A stretch of 64,000 nucleotides of DNA, taken from Epiperipatus broadwayi (taxonomy: Eukaryota; Onychophora; Udeonychophora; Euonychophora; Peripatidae). The position numbers were made by a program, and so were the translations under genes. The DNA is taken from NCBI GenBank assembly GCA_028023455.1, contig JAQFVV010000278.1, positions 62,001 through 126,000 of the forward strand. Reading direction: 5' to 3'. This document shows, piece after piece, positions 14,001 to 24,494 of this stretch; position 1 is the stretch's first letter; the number at the start of each line of letters is the position of its first letter. A model generated the notes under the pieces. That model was not told the origin of the DNA, searched no databases, and was given only the letters and a program-made list of their open reading frames with translations.

Positions 14001-14300
14001 TAATTTACACATACATTGCCTATATGTATGCATTATAACTTTGCTTTTTAACAGAAAAACTAAATATTAAATAGTTTAAATGTGTGTATTACCTTTCTAT
14101 CAACACACAAACAAATAAAGCATATAATTGTTGACCCACTCTCTGTCTAAAGTTTTTAGAACTGGACCTTGTAGGGTTTGAACTTGGATGCCCTACAGCT
14201 TCTTTTATGGTTATATAAAATTGTGATGATGATTTTTGGTTTACCTTTTCTACATGCACATTACTATAAATTTATCTAGTGACTAAATTGTAATGGCACA
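11043..14300 (-). repeat. 5' LTR of element 1
   Basis: This 3258 bp copy begins TGTAACATAATTAAAGAG and ends GGCACA on the plus strand. On the minus strand it lies just upstream of the primer-binding site. A minus-strand TATAAAAAG near 13300-13310 could be the promoter, but I see no clear initiator. Frames at 12667-12966, 13508-13774 and 13851-14033 fall in the LTR and I do not regard them as genes. Confidence 0.85.
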
Positions 14301-14302
14301 AT

Positions 14303-14520
14303 ATATATATATATATAATATTTAAAAACAAGTATGTTATCTATACTGAATTTAATGTAATTAGAAGGGATTTGAAGTCAGATTATCAAGCTCTCTATAG
14401 CTATACATTCCATCTTATACAACCTATACACATGACCACATAGATGTGAAAAGATAGATTATCTCCAATATAAGTATTTTGTACTAAACCAACATTCATA
14501 AGTTGGTCTAGATCATCATC
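14303..14520 (-). repeat. SINE-like repeat copy
   Basis: On the minus strand this reads like the copies at 16020-16165 and 59770-59955. Shared features are a block near 'ggagataatctatcttttcaca', then a 'gtggtcatgtg' block, then a 'ctgagttcaaatcc'-type segment that resembles a pol III B box. The right edge is (AT)n. The B-box match is degenerate and no A box is convincing, so a tRNA origin is only likely. Confidence 0.5.
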
Positions 14521-14540
14521 TCCTATATATATATATATAT

Positions 14541-15108
14541 AATCAGTGCTCAGTTTATAGTATTATAGCAAATCTTCAAACTTTAAATGACAGGTGTCAG
14601 CCTTCTCTATCCTCCAAATCTTTAGCCATCTATACCAAAGAAAATCTGATAATGGAATGCTCAGAACTTTATTGATGTCAAATATTAGTGTCAAACCCAT
14701 GTTGGCCTTAAGTCATTTTGACTGCTCATGTATAGGATCTTTATATATCCATTCAAATACACAGAAGTGAGATGGGTAGAATACATCCTGAATATGTAAT
14801 ATTTAATTACAAGTACTTTGTCTACACTGAACTTAATGTAATTAGAAGGGATATTCAGTCTGTTTTCTGCTCATCCCTCTTCTCTGTATTTAAATGGACA
14901 TATTAGGGTCCTACATGAGAGAGGTCAGAGTGACTTAAGGTCAACATAGGTATATCTATAATATTGACATCAAAATGAGCTTTGAGCATTCCATAGTCAG
15001 ATTATCAGTGGTATGGAGGTTTGAAGGGTTGAAGAATGGAAAACATTATAACTTGCCCATTAATGTTAAAAGATTTTGTATCTAAATATAAACTGAACTC
15101 TTATTGTA
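14541..15108. repeat. Foldback repeat bounded by (AT)n
   Basis: Arms at about 14541-14798 and 14858-15108 are reverse complements around a ~60 bp loop that matches the 14341-14370 sequence. Both outer edges are (AT)n tracts (14523-14540, 15105-15118). A single diverged arm occurs at about 59400-59770. No ORF is present. Confidence 0.75.
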
Positions 15109-15173
15109 TATATATATAAGAAAAATAATAAATTTAATGGTATATATATATAAGAAAAATAATAAATTTAATG
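15106..15173. repeat. Two tandem copies of a ~34 bp unit
   Basis: A unit of (TA)n followed by 'agaaaaataataaatttaat' is present twice in direct tandem. It looks like recent slippage at the edge of an (AT)n tract. Confidence 0.8.
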
Positions 15174-15228
15174 GTAATAAACTATTAAAAAGTCTTTAAA
15201 TCTGCAGAAGTACTTTTGTTTATTTTTT

Positions 15229-15470
15229 TAAACCTGCCTCAATAGCCATTAAATTCAAAGAAAAAAAACAAACAAAAAAAAAAAACAGAAGCAAACATCA
15301 TCAAGTCAAATCCCATGAATTCCATATTTTAATGTTAGCAGCTGATCTATTTATTAAATGCATAGACAAGCTACTAACATTAAAATACAGGATTTGTGAG
15401 ATTTGAATTAATGATGTTTGCTTCAGCTTTGTTTTTTTTTTTAATTTAATGGCCATAGAGGCAGGTTAAA
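15229..15470. repeat. Foldback repeat, ~110 bp arms
   Basis: The left arm (15229-15343) and right arm (15370-15470) pair through 'taaacctgcctc', 'gaagcaaacatcat' and 'ttttaatgttagcagct' and their complements. The loop is about 26 bp. Confidence 0.75.
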
Positions 15471-15473
15471 AAA

Positions 15474-16058
15474 ATTAACTGAAAGTTTCTGGCTTGTGGC
15501 TTTCATCAGTGAGGAGCTTTTGATCTGAAAGCAGTGCACCTAGATCTTAGGATCTAATGCAAACTTCCAGCAACCACCTTTTATCTCTACTTAACTATAA
15601 ATCTATGAGAGTGAAATTGAAAACCCAAAAATATTTTCAATCTAAGCTCAATAGCTTATATAGTCATATGGGTCTAAACTCAGTTCAGCATCCATACATT
15701 TTACTGTCTTTGGCTCTTAAACAACCATTGCCACCACTATCCTGTTAGGCAGGATGGGTGTTAAATTATTAAGCATCACATGATCACCATCTCTTAAACT
15801 AACACATAATTGTTTATAAACAAGGCAAAACTCTCCATACAGTACTCTCAGATCCAAAGTTTCCTCACTGATGAAGGCTACAAGCCATAAACTAGTCTGG
15901 GGTATTGGATGAGTAGGCATTAGATAGGGATTCTATGCATAATATCCATTAATTACTCTGGTTGGCACAGGGTGGCGCTACTGTATGGAGAGTTTTGCCT
16001 TGTTTATAAACAATTGTGTGCTAGTATAAGAGATGGTGATTATGTGATGCTTAATTGT
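15474..16058. repeat. Foldback family D, copy 1
   Basis: Inverted arms at about 15768-15845 and 15976-16055 share 'gatcaccatctctt' and 'aaaactctccatacagta'. The central part carries the family hallmark 'cactgatgaaggctacaagcc' and 'tattggatgagtaggc'. Other copies are at 21083-21268, 22022-22365 and 25790-26066. A leading fragment at 15480-15560 repeats part of the core. Confidence 0.75.
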
Positions 16059-16165
16059 TATAGTGGAGATTTTTTATATTTTTTACATGTATGTGGTCAC
16101 ATGTATTTGTTGTATAATATGGAGTGGATAGCTATAGGGAGCTTGAAAATCTGAGTTCAAATCCA
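16020..16165 (+). repeat. SINE-like repeat copy ending in (AT)n
   Basis: This shares the 'taagagatggtgatta', 'catgtatgtggtcacatg' and 'ctgagttcaaatcc' blocks with the copies at 14303-14520 and 59770-59955. It ends abruptly at (AT)n (16166-16175). The last block resembles a pol III B box. Confidence 0.45.
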
Positions 16166-16175
16166 TATATATATA

Positions 16176-16950
16176 TATCTGAACTGATATCAGACCCATA
16201 TAGCTATCTAGTTTGATAGGCTGAGTTTGAAGACATTTAGGTGTCTAAAAAATTCATGCTTGCAAACTGATAGAAATGTTTTGCATAAACGCTTGGAGTT
16301 AATATTTAGGTCTAGTTTCTAACTTCTATCCCTCACTGATGAGATCAAATCAGCTTGAAATCAGCTGATCTGAGGGTGGAGCAAAATAAAAGAGACAGTG
16401 AATATTGACTCTGACATTTATGTAAACAAATATGCTTGTTTGGAGGTCTTGGTAAAGCTCCATCTATTGATCATTAATACAAGCGATAGCAGGTTTTTAC
16501 GTATATAAAACGTGTTTGTTTTTCATAAATGTACCTTTAAAGTTTTCTTGCAATGATATAGATTGCAGAAGCTTTCACTATGTGGAGAATCTGAACTGAT
16601 GTCAGACCCATATAGCTATCTAGTTTGATAGGCTGAGTTTGAAGACATTTAGGTGTCTAAAAAATTCATGCTTGCAAACTGATAGAAACGTTTTGCATAA
16701 ACGCTTGGAGTTAATATTTAGGTCTAGTTTCTAACTTCTATCCCTCACTGATAAGAGCAAATCAGCTTGAAATCAGCTGATCTGAGGATGGAACAAAATG
16801 AAAGAGACAGTGAATATTGACTCTGATGTTTATGTAAACAAATACGCTTGTTTGGAGGTCATGGTAAAGCTCCATCTATTGATCATTAATACAAGCGATA
16901 GCAGGTTTTTACGTATATAAAACTTGTTTTTGTTTTTCATATATATATAT
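16176..16950. repeat. Dispersed tandem-dimer repeat, copy 1
   Basis: Two direct units (about 16176-16530 and 16587-16937) are roughly 95% alike and start with 'ctgaactgatatcagaccc' or a close variant. A short linker at 16531-16586 joins them. The right edge is (AT)n (16940-16956). The same dimer and linker recur at 58840-59404, so the dimer itself is the mobile unit. No ORF is seen. Confidence 0.8.
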
Positions 16951-17039
16951 ATATAATCTATTCATTCAATGTACTGAATACTTTCTATATAAGTAATTAG
17001 AGGGATTAGAATTTAAGATTTTTCAATCAATAATCATCC

Positions 17040-17282
17040 TCCATTTAGCACATGTGACAACATGCATGTGAAATATACTTTTTTTGAAAGTATGTGATCA
17101 TGTGTGTTGGCACAATATTCAAATATTGGGGATCATCTATCTTTTTCACATGTATATCATCATGTATGTTGACATAAAATATGTATATTATGGAACATCT
17201 ATCTTTTTACATGTATATGGTCATGGGAGCCATTGTTTAAGGTAAAGTGGATGATGAATATAGACTAGAAAATTCTAAGTTA
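17040..17282 (+). repeat. Diverged SINE-like repeats
   Basis: Blocks such as 'atcatctatctttttcacatg' and 'gtatatggtcatggg' resemble the SINE-like family of 14303-14520 and are present at least twice in this interval. The right edge is (AT)n at 17289-17301. Confidence 0.4.
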
Positions 17283-17538
17283 AAGTTTATATATATATAT
17301 ATGGGTGATTTTTCATGTACATTATATAGTCATTAGAATATTAACCCAAATGCTGAAATGCTATTAGTTGGTAATTAAAATTTTCTGATATTTTAGGTAA
17401 TTATTATTAATAATATATGAAAAATAGGCATGCATTTTTAATAATATTCTAAGAAATTTAATTAATGATTCTTTAAGCTTAATGTTGTAGCTATTATGAA
17501 ATAGTGAGAATTATTTCAATCTTAAGTATGTTATACTA

Positions 17539-18501
17539 TTAACCTTTTTATTTTAAAATTGTCTTTTAATTTTCATTGGCCAAGTGAATTAAAGTTTTAC
17601 AACTTTTGATCGGTCAATTAACAAACTCAGCCATAAAAATATATTCATCTTTTAATATTATATTCATTTTAGTTTCATTTGTAAAAAGTATATTAATAAT
17701 TTGTCAGATTATGAAAGTGAATGAAAGTTTTTTTCAAAAATAAATTTCTATTTATAATTATAAAAATATTTGATAGTGAAAGTCCTAAAAAAAGTTTGTA
17801 ACAAATTAGAAAGTGTTGCTGACATTATTGAGTTTTTTATCAATTTACATTAGTGTAAAAGTAAAGAATTTTTTACTAAAATCTTATTATTTTGTAAAAT
17901 AATTTCATTTTCTGCATACTTTACCAAAATACATTATAATATGTAAATAAATGCCAGCAAAAATACTCTAAATTATTCATTTCTGTTTAAAAATGAAATA
18001 AACAGCTTGGGTGATGAAAATTGTGACAGGTGTCAAAATTATTTTTAGCGCTGGCTTCATTTTCAATTTACATTCATGTAAAATTATGCAATTTTTTACA
18101 AAAATCTTACTATTTTTCTAAAATAACTATATTTTCAGCATATTTTATCTAAATAATTCATAATATGTACAAAAAATAATAAAAAATGATTGAAGGATAT
18201 TAATTTTCATTTTCAAAGTCAAAACAGATGTTGGAGGGTGAAAATTATTGAGACGCTTTTCCACTGTCCAAAATGTGAACCACCCAATCAGCATCAAAAA
18301 GCCTGCCTTCTCCCTTTGTTGTAGATTTTTAAGTCAATATTATTGATTTTTTACTTGTAAAATAATTCTAGAGAGGAGCATCTTACGGTGCATTTTAAGC
18401 TTTAAAATAATAAAAACACAGCCATAGCTAAAAAATTGACGGTTTCCGATCGACTTGAAGCCGTGGCCATCCTGATATGGTAATTTCTCAGAAGGGATTA
18501 A
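17539..18501. mobile_element. piggyBac-like MITE, TTAA-flanked
   Basis: The interval begins TTAACCTTTT and ends AAGGGATTAA, so each end carries TTAA, the target of piggyBac-type transposons. Related copies in the opposite orientation lie at 35063-35823 (ending AAAAGGTTAA) and, truncated, at 33803-33975. Conserved internal blocks include 'gaaagtgaatgaaag' near 17713 and 'acttgtaaaataattc' near 18353. There is no transposase ORF, so it is non-autonomous. Family assignment rests on the TTAA ends only. Confidence 0.6.
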
Positions 18502-19768
18502 ATTTTGTGGCTTTTTTCTTGCTCTACACTTTCTATTATTTATTTATTTATTTTCATAATGACATCCTCTTGAATCTTTTTTCACATTGGATTGAGCAAA
18601 AATGGGAAATCTTTCATTGAGCAAAGGCTGTGCTTAAATAAACAATTTTTTTCTAAATATTCCTTTGCACCCAATACTTTAACTATTATGTAAAAATAAT
18701 ACAAAATATGTACACACATATGAATATTTCATATATATATATATATAATATTCAAATTTATATATATATTAAATGCAGTAATATTCATATAAATTTAACT
18801 TATTTTATTAGAAGTGCTTTCGACTATATTCATTGTAGTCTTTGTCACCTATATAATGTTGAATAATTAAAATTCATTTAAGTTCTTAATTTATTACACA
18901 TTTATATACATAACCATTAGACACCAGTCAGCACTTAGACAATCCCAATATAGATAACAATAAACAATTTCAATCTATTGTCATATCAACCTCCTTTTAA
19001 CAATAAAGGCAGATTTCCACTTGACAATAGTTTGAAATTGTTGATTTTTATCTATACTGAGATTGTCTCAGTGTTGACTAATTTCTAATGATTACTTACA
19101 AATCCATTTGGCCTTAAACATTATTATACTTAATATATATATATATATTTCAAAGGATATATTTTCATTACATAATTAATATTCAAATAGAAGTATAAGC
19201 ATAGGGAATATTTGTTACCCCATTAGAGATACCATTATGTTTCAGTTGTATGAGTCTTATAATGATACTTCCAGTAATTTACATAATGTATTATATATTA
19301 TTTAAGATAATTTTTTTTTTTTTAAAAAAGATAAATTATTTATTATTCTTATATCTTCTCTTTTACTTTTTTGCATTAGAGTGTATATGTGGAGTTTTAT
19401 AAAAAGTAATATATATGAATAATTTATTTATTTTAAAACTTTTCAATTAGGTGATTAAATTGTACATACTTTCTTAATCTAATGCCTACAGAATTGCTCC
19501 AAGAAATATCCTTTGCTTTAACAATTTATTTTTATATTAGTAACATTATTACATTTGTTAAGTATAACATCTAACCCTTATATATTAAACACGTTCACTG
19601 TATCTAAAACTACTTATTAACAGACATGTCCAAATATATTAATAAGATAATTCACAAGTTATATTCCCCCAAAAATAATTTAAATTAATTTGCAAATATT
19701 TTCTGCTTTTGTCATATCAGTGCTAATCTACTTTAATAAATAAAACTGACTTTAGATTTATCAATTAC
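18502..19768. other. AT-rich DNA without recognisable genes
   Basis: I see no coding region. (AT)n tracts occur at 18731-18746 and 19133-19147. Between them 18900-19100 holds an inverted pair ('acaataaacaatttcaa' and its complement), probably another foldback fragment. Confidence 0.5.
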
Positions 19769-20093
19769 ACTGGGCAACAATTTTTTTTTCATTTTTTGTT
19801 GCATGAGGTTTTAGAACTTTTTTTATATATTTCTGCATTGCTGATTCCAAATCTGAAATCCATTTTTTTGGTGCATGCCCTAGTTTTTATGCAATTTTAA
19901 TTTCTTTTTGTTACAGTTAATGGCATGCATTGGTTTTCAAATTTGAGTTAAAGGGCAACGACTCTTGGATTAAATATAACCTCAAGGCAATTAATGTTTT
20001 ACAAACATCACTTTTACTTAATTGTAGTTATTTTTAAATGTAAAAAATTATCTGATAAAAACACCCTCTTATTTTGTTTTTAGATTGAATCAT

Positions 20094-20927
20094 GGCTTCT
20101 TTGAGTAGGTGTAAATAGAAGAATTGTCCTGAAACCTTCTGTTATATATGTGGCTGTTACCCACTTCAACATCAAAGGTGCAATATTTCATCATTTGTGA
20201 CATCTGCATATATTGCGTAATTTCAAGTTCTCCTTGGCCATCAAGACAAGAATTGGCTCCTCATATTGTGTGTCATAATTGTGAGGAAATGCTTTGTGAC
20301 TGGACAAAAGGAAAATTCAAAGGAATGTCTTTTGGTATTCCCATGGTTTGGCATGAACCTAAGAACCACAGCAGTGACTGTTACTTCTGTCTCATCCATA
20401 CAAAGGGCATTGGCAAAAAAATGCCATATGATTACATATCCTAATATTCCTTCAGCAATATGATCTATCCCATATTCTGAGACACACCCAGTTCCAGTTT
20501 TCCATGGTTTTATTTCTTCTAAGGACAAGGAAAGTAAACACAATGAACAAGTGTATTTTAATAAGATGAATGAGGAAATGGTAGTAGAATATGAAGGGTC
20601 TTCTTCTGATACCAAGCAATCATTAATCTGTTAGCAATTTTGCCAACTCAAATTGAATGACTTAGTAAGAGATTTGAGCCTATCAAACAAAGCATCTGAG
20701 TTATTAGCCTCCAGGCTTCAAGAAAAGAATGTATACTTCACTAGTCAGGTATAGTATCCCATTTCAGAAAGCATGAACAAATTTTTGCGGACTTTTTTCC
20801 AAAAACAAACACTTTGTTTACTGTCATGATAAACAGAAATATGATGGCAGATTACTGCTGGATCATCAAACAAGTTTGACCTAAACAAGTACCCAAACAC
20901 AAGAGCTACAAATGCAAATTTTTGCCT
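20094..20927 (+). pseudogene. Relic of a Cys-rich transposon-associated protein
   Basis: Fragments in several frames show paired cysteines: CYICG near 20140, CHNCEEMLCDWTKG near 20271 and SDCYFC near 20375. Later pieces are a LNDLVRDLSLSNKASELL-like segment near 20656 and MADYCW...KSYKCKFLPE near 20842-20926. From memory this order resembles a widespread multicopy ORF family in invertebrate genomes annotated only as uncharacterised, where the protein is much longer. Here the reading frame has several stops and shifts, and most of the middle is missing between about 20815 and 20840. Best described as a dead, internally deleted copy; function unknown. Confidence 0.6.
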
Positions 20928-21082
20928 GAATAGAATTTAAATAAGTTTTGCATAAATTTTATGATTAAAATAAAAATTTAATGTGTTCTATCTTGAACTT
21001 GTAGACAAATTCTGTTGCAATCATATCTTTTAATGTACTAATGTATTTACTGCATTATATAAATTATTATATTTTCACTAAA

Positions 21083-21268
21083 CATCAGATGATCACCATC
21101 TCTTTTGCTAGCACATAACTGTTATTAAACAGGCAAAACTCTCCATACAGTAGTGCCACCCTGTGCCAACCATAATAATCAATGGATACCAGAAGGTCTT
21201 CTAGCATCCATTGATTACTCTGGTTGGCAAAGGGTGTCACTACTGTATAAAGAAATTTGCCTATTTAA
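21083..21268. repeat. Foldback family D, copy 2 (short)
   Basis: The arms carry 'gatcaccatctctt', 'caaaactctccatacagtag' and 'taatcaatggat' with their complements near 21197-21265. It is nested inside the 19769-21486 transposon relic and so inserted after it. Confidence 0.7.
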
Positions 21269-22021
21269 TATTATATTTTCACAAAGATGATGCCCAAGAA
21301 GACATTCTACTTCATTATGTTAAACTAAATGCTGAAAATTTTACAATAATATGAAAACCTAAATCTTGACTTGCAAAAAAATTGTAGCATACAGAAAAAA
21401 AACTAATGTCAGATTTGAGATCAGGCCACTTGAATTAAGTAACATCAAGTGTTTATGTGGGTGCAACAAAAATTATGTTTCCCAGTTTTATTGATACACA
21501 AAAGAAGTTGAAAGTTTTTATTTGTAGTGGTTTTTGTTTTTATAATAATCAAGACAGTTTATAGCTTCAAATATTAATTTAGACAAAAATCCAATGATTT
21601 CGATAAATACATGAATTATTAAATGCTTACCAATTTTTTTAAACTGACAATATAAATCTATTAATATAACAAACAAGTTCCCAATGCATTATTAAGTTAA
21701 TTCACAAATTAGATTGCCAAAGAATCATTTCTTTGAATTTGGAAGTAATAGATGCCTTTTATGATATTAATGCCAATCCAATTTGTGATAAAACAGTCTT
21801 CTTATATGACAATAAATCAAGCTACTGATATTCAAAAAGAATAAAACATTTTGCCTTGTTTCCCCCAAAATAAGATTCAACCCAAAAATAGGCTCTAACA
21901 TGATTTTTCAGGATGCTTATAATATAAGCTTTATTCCAAATATAAGCTTCAGTTAAGTTCATCAGCCCATTAAAATATATGATGGACACATTATATTATA
22001 AAGGTATGAATGTATAAATAA

Positions 22022-22365
22022 AACAGGCAAAACTCACTACATATATTACCACACACAGCAAGCTGGATGCCAGAAGGCTTGTGCATAAAATCCCCATCTA
22101 AAGCCTACTCATCCAATATTCCCAGACTAGTTTCTGGCTTATGGCCTTCGTCAGCGAGGAGCCTTGGATCTGAGAGCACAGCATCTAGATCTTAGGATCT
22201 AATGCAACCCTAGTAGTCACTGGATGGGGATTTTATGCACAAGCCTTCTGGCATCCATTGATTACTTTAGCTTGCTGTGTGTGGCAATATATATAGTGAG
22301 TTTTGCCTGTTTTAACAACAGTTATACATAAACATAAGAGAAGATGGTCATGTGATGTTTAACGT
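22022..22365. repeat. Foldback family D, copy 3
   Basis: Outer arms at about 22022-22110 and 22227-22320 are reverse complements ('aaaacaggcaaaactcac', 'gatgccagaaggcttgtgca'). The centre has the family core 'tttctggcttatggccttcg' and 'ctagatcttaggatctaatg'. This is the clearest copy of the family. Confidence 0.8.
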
Positions 22366-22369
22366 ATAA

Positions 22370-23580
22370 ATAAATAATATTATTGACAACAATGTTTTAA
22401 ATAAAAAATACATATATTATGGTTCTTTTGTATTTTCTTGTCAATCATTTTCGACAAACATAATTCTACCCTTATATGGAAAAACATTGTATCTACCACA
22501 AATCAGTATATAAGACAATTTATAATTTCATTTATATATATATTAGGCACTTATTTATATTTAATACTTAATATTTAGAATATGTTTCATTTTGTTTTAG
22601 ATTTCCATCATGGTAGCTTTTAAATATTCAAGATAAAAGAAAAATCAGTTTGATTTCTTAAACATGTTTTTCCTTCTAAAAGATTATAAATAATGGAAGT
22701 GATTTTAATAATCAACACTTAGTTTAAGTTAAATTATCAATCTTTGTCCTAAAGAATTTTTTTTTAAAAAAATACAAAAAAAATTTTCTGAATTTTTGTG
22801 CTAGTATTTTTTTGTTGTTGTTGTTGCTTTTCTGTGGACAAACAATTCTCGGCTGTAATCATCATTTTGTTACCATTCTCATCTCGGAAAGTCTTCAATT
22901 AACATTTGATTTAATGGTAAATTTAAATGGAATAATATTTTGATTGCAAGATAAATTGAGTGCAAAGATAAATTGCTATTTCTGCTAGTGCAAGAAAGAA
23001 ATGGAGGGGGGTGCTCTGGGAGTAAGAATCTTCCAGTTTTCTGTAAACAGAAATACTTGAATAAATGCACATTTTTGTACTTCAATAAATATAGACATTT
23101 GTTCAGGAAAATATAAGACATCATCTGAAAATAAGCCCCATGGTAAATTTTAAAGCAATAATTAATATAAGGCCCAGTCTTATTTTTAGGAAACACAGTA
23201 ATAGCAGAAATATTTGTTCTTATATTAATCAAATCAACATATAGTTTAAAATATTAAGGTACATAAAATTTTAATGATCTTAAGGATTATGTAACTAATT
23301 TTATGGCTTATTAAAAATATGCTGAGATTCTAAACCTATTCAAGAAAAAAAATTGTGGAATTTCTATGCCATTTATTCTGACTTATTTTTCCATGAGTAG
23401 ATTTATATTAACAGCATTGCATATTTGATAAGCCATTAGATTAATTACATATTTATTAAAATCATTAAAATTTCATCTAAATTACTAATTGAAACTATAA
23501 GCTGGTTTGATTAATATAGAAACACAAACTGCTGTTAATAAAAAAGATTTAGCCCTTTTGAACAGCAATGCTTCATTTAT
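22370..23580. other. AT-rich DNA without recognisable genes
   Basis: The minus-strand frame at 22879-23232 (117 codons) has no recognisable motif and skewed composition, so I do not call it a gene. No repeats of note. Confidence 0.5.
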
Positions 23581-23581
23581 T

Positions 23582-24017
23582 ACTATCATCATCATCATCA
23601 ACCATTATCAATCCACTGCAGGATGAAGGTCTCACCAAGTTTAATCCATCTTCTCTGATCTTTAGCTTCTCTTCTCCACATCACCCCTGCACACCTCATT
23701 TCATCCATCCATCTCACATGTAGTCTCTTTCTGGGTCTTTTACAATCTCTTGGAATCCAGTTTAAAATTTCAATTGTCAATCTATTATCATCTCTTCTAG
23801 CAATATGTCCAGCCCAACTCCACTTCAATCTTTTAATTTTTTCAATGAGATCAGTAACACCTGTTTGTTCTCTTACCCATTTATTGCATTTTCGATCTCT
23901 TCTTGTCACTCCCAACATACATTTCTCCATACTTCTTTGAGTGGTCTGAAGTCTCTGTATTGTTTTTCTATTAAGTGTCCAAGTCTCAGATCCATAAGTA
24001 AGAACTATATAAGACAT
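23582..24017 (-). pseudogene. 3' end of an RTE/BovB-like LINE (RT C-terminal region)
   Basis: A 139-codon minus-strand frame starts YGSETWTL and continues with a QRSMEKCMLGVTRRDR-like segment, LKWSWAGHIARRDD, and a C-terminal RRWIKLGE piece. This order is characteristic of the region after the RT domain in RTE-type LINEs. The copy is 5'-truncated, with no RT catalytic motifs. It ends in a (GAT)n tail at 23585-23601 (read as ATC repeats on the plus strand), the usual form of RTE 3' ends. The frame is intact over this piece, but the gene is only a fragment. Confidence 0.75.
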
Positions 24018-24494
24018 TAAAAGTCACTTTTATCTGGCAAAATCCATTGGCATTGTTGTAACAACAGGTGTGCATTATTTATGACATCATTTATACTATT
24101 ATTTGGTAATCTATTTTGTAAACTTGTTTGCTCCATGAATAGGATCTATTCTCAGCATTTTATATTTTATAAGCCTTAAAATTATTCACGTGCTCATTAA
24201 AATCATTAGAATTTCATTTATTTAAAACTTTAAAATGAATTGACTAATATAAAACCAAAAATCACCTCTAATAGAAAGTTTCAATCTTTTTAAATATTAA
24301 TGCTTGAAATTCAGTTTTATCAGGTCAAATAGATTTTTATTGGCGTTATAAAGGAAGACAATTATTTAAAAGTTCATTTGAATGATTTTTGGGAATCCAA
24401 CTCTTGAATTATTAGAACTTGTTTGTTCTGCAAATAGGTTTATATTCTTAGTATATTAAGTAATAATCTGTAGATTTATACTTTACATTTGTCT

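Larger units (their letters stand above)
4101..14300 (-). mobile_element. LTR retroelement 1 (LARD-like, giant LTRs)
   Basis: Two direct repeats of about 3.3 kb (4101-7398 and 11043-14300) bound 3.6 kb of internal DNA. The repeats are nearly identical and both run TG..CA. On the minus strand the right repeat is the 5' LTR. One base after it, at 11041 going down, lies a sequence resembling a lysine-tRNA primer-binding site. A purine-rich tract directly precedes the 3' LTR at 7399-7415. The internal region holds one long minus-strand ORF in gag position and no protease, RT, RNase H or integrase. That makes the element non-autonomous, comparable to a large retrotransposon derivative. Both flanks are (AT)n, and a ~35 bp sequence (4061-4095, 14303-14340) is repeated at both edges. 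A tandem segmental duplication could explain the repeats alone, but not the PBS, PPT and TG..CA ends. Confidence 0.85.
19769..21486 (+). mobile_element. Decayed DNA transposon with imperfect TIRs
   Basis: The left end reads ACTGGGCAACAATTTTT, and the right end read inward is ACTGGGAAACATAATTTTT; both are followed by TTTTGTTGCA. Between them lies a broken protein-coding relic (20094-20927). A foldback repeat is nested at 21083-21268. Size is about 1.7 kb. The protein does not belong to a transposase superfamily I can name. I see no target-site duplication, so the boundaries rest on TIR similarity. Confidence 0.6.

Noticed and set aside
4101-14300. Simple tandem segmental duplication or retained haplotig of 4.1-7.4 kb
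   Set aside because: TG..CA ends, a primer-binding site and a polypurine tract at the correct inner borders identify the pair as LTRs. The same holds for 45005-49811, and largely for 49824-55957 despite its disturbed primer site.
20148-20615. Overlapping plus- and minus-strand frames of 65-124 codons
   Set aside because: The plus-strand pieces belong to one broken relic; the minus-strand frame is its shadow.
22879-23232. 117-codon minus-strand frame
   Set aside because: No motif, no family resemblance, and base composition like the surroundings.
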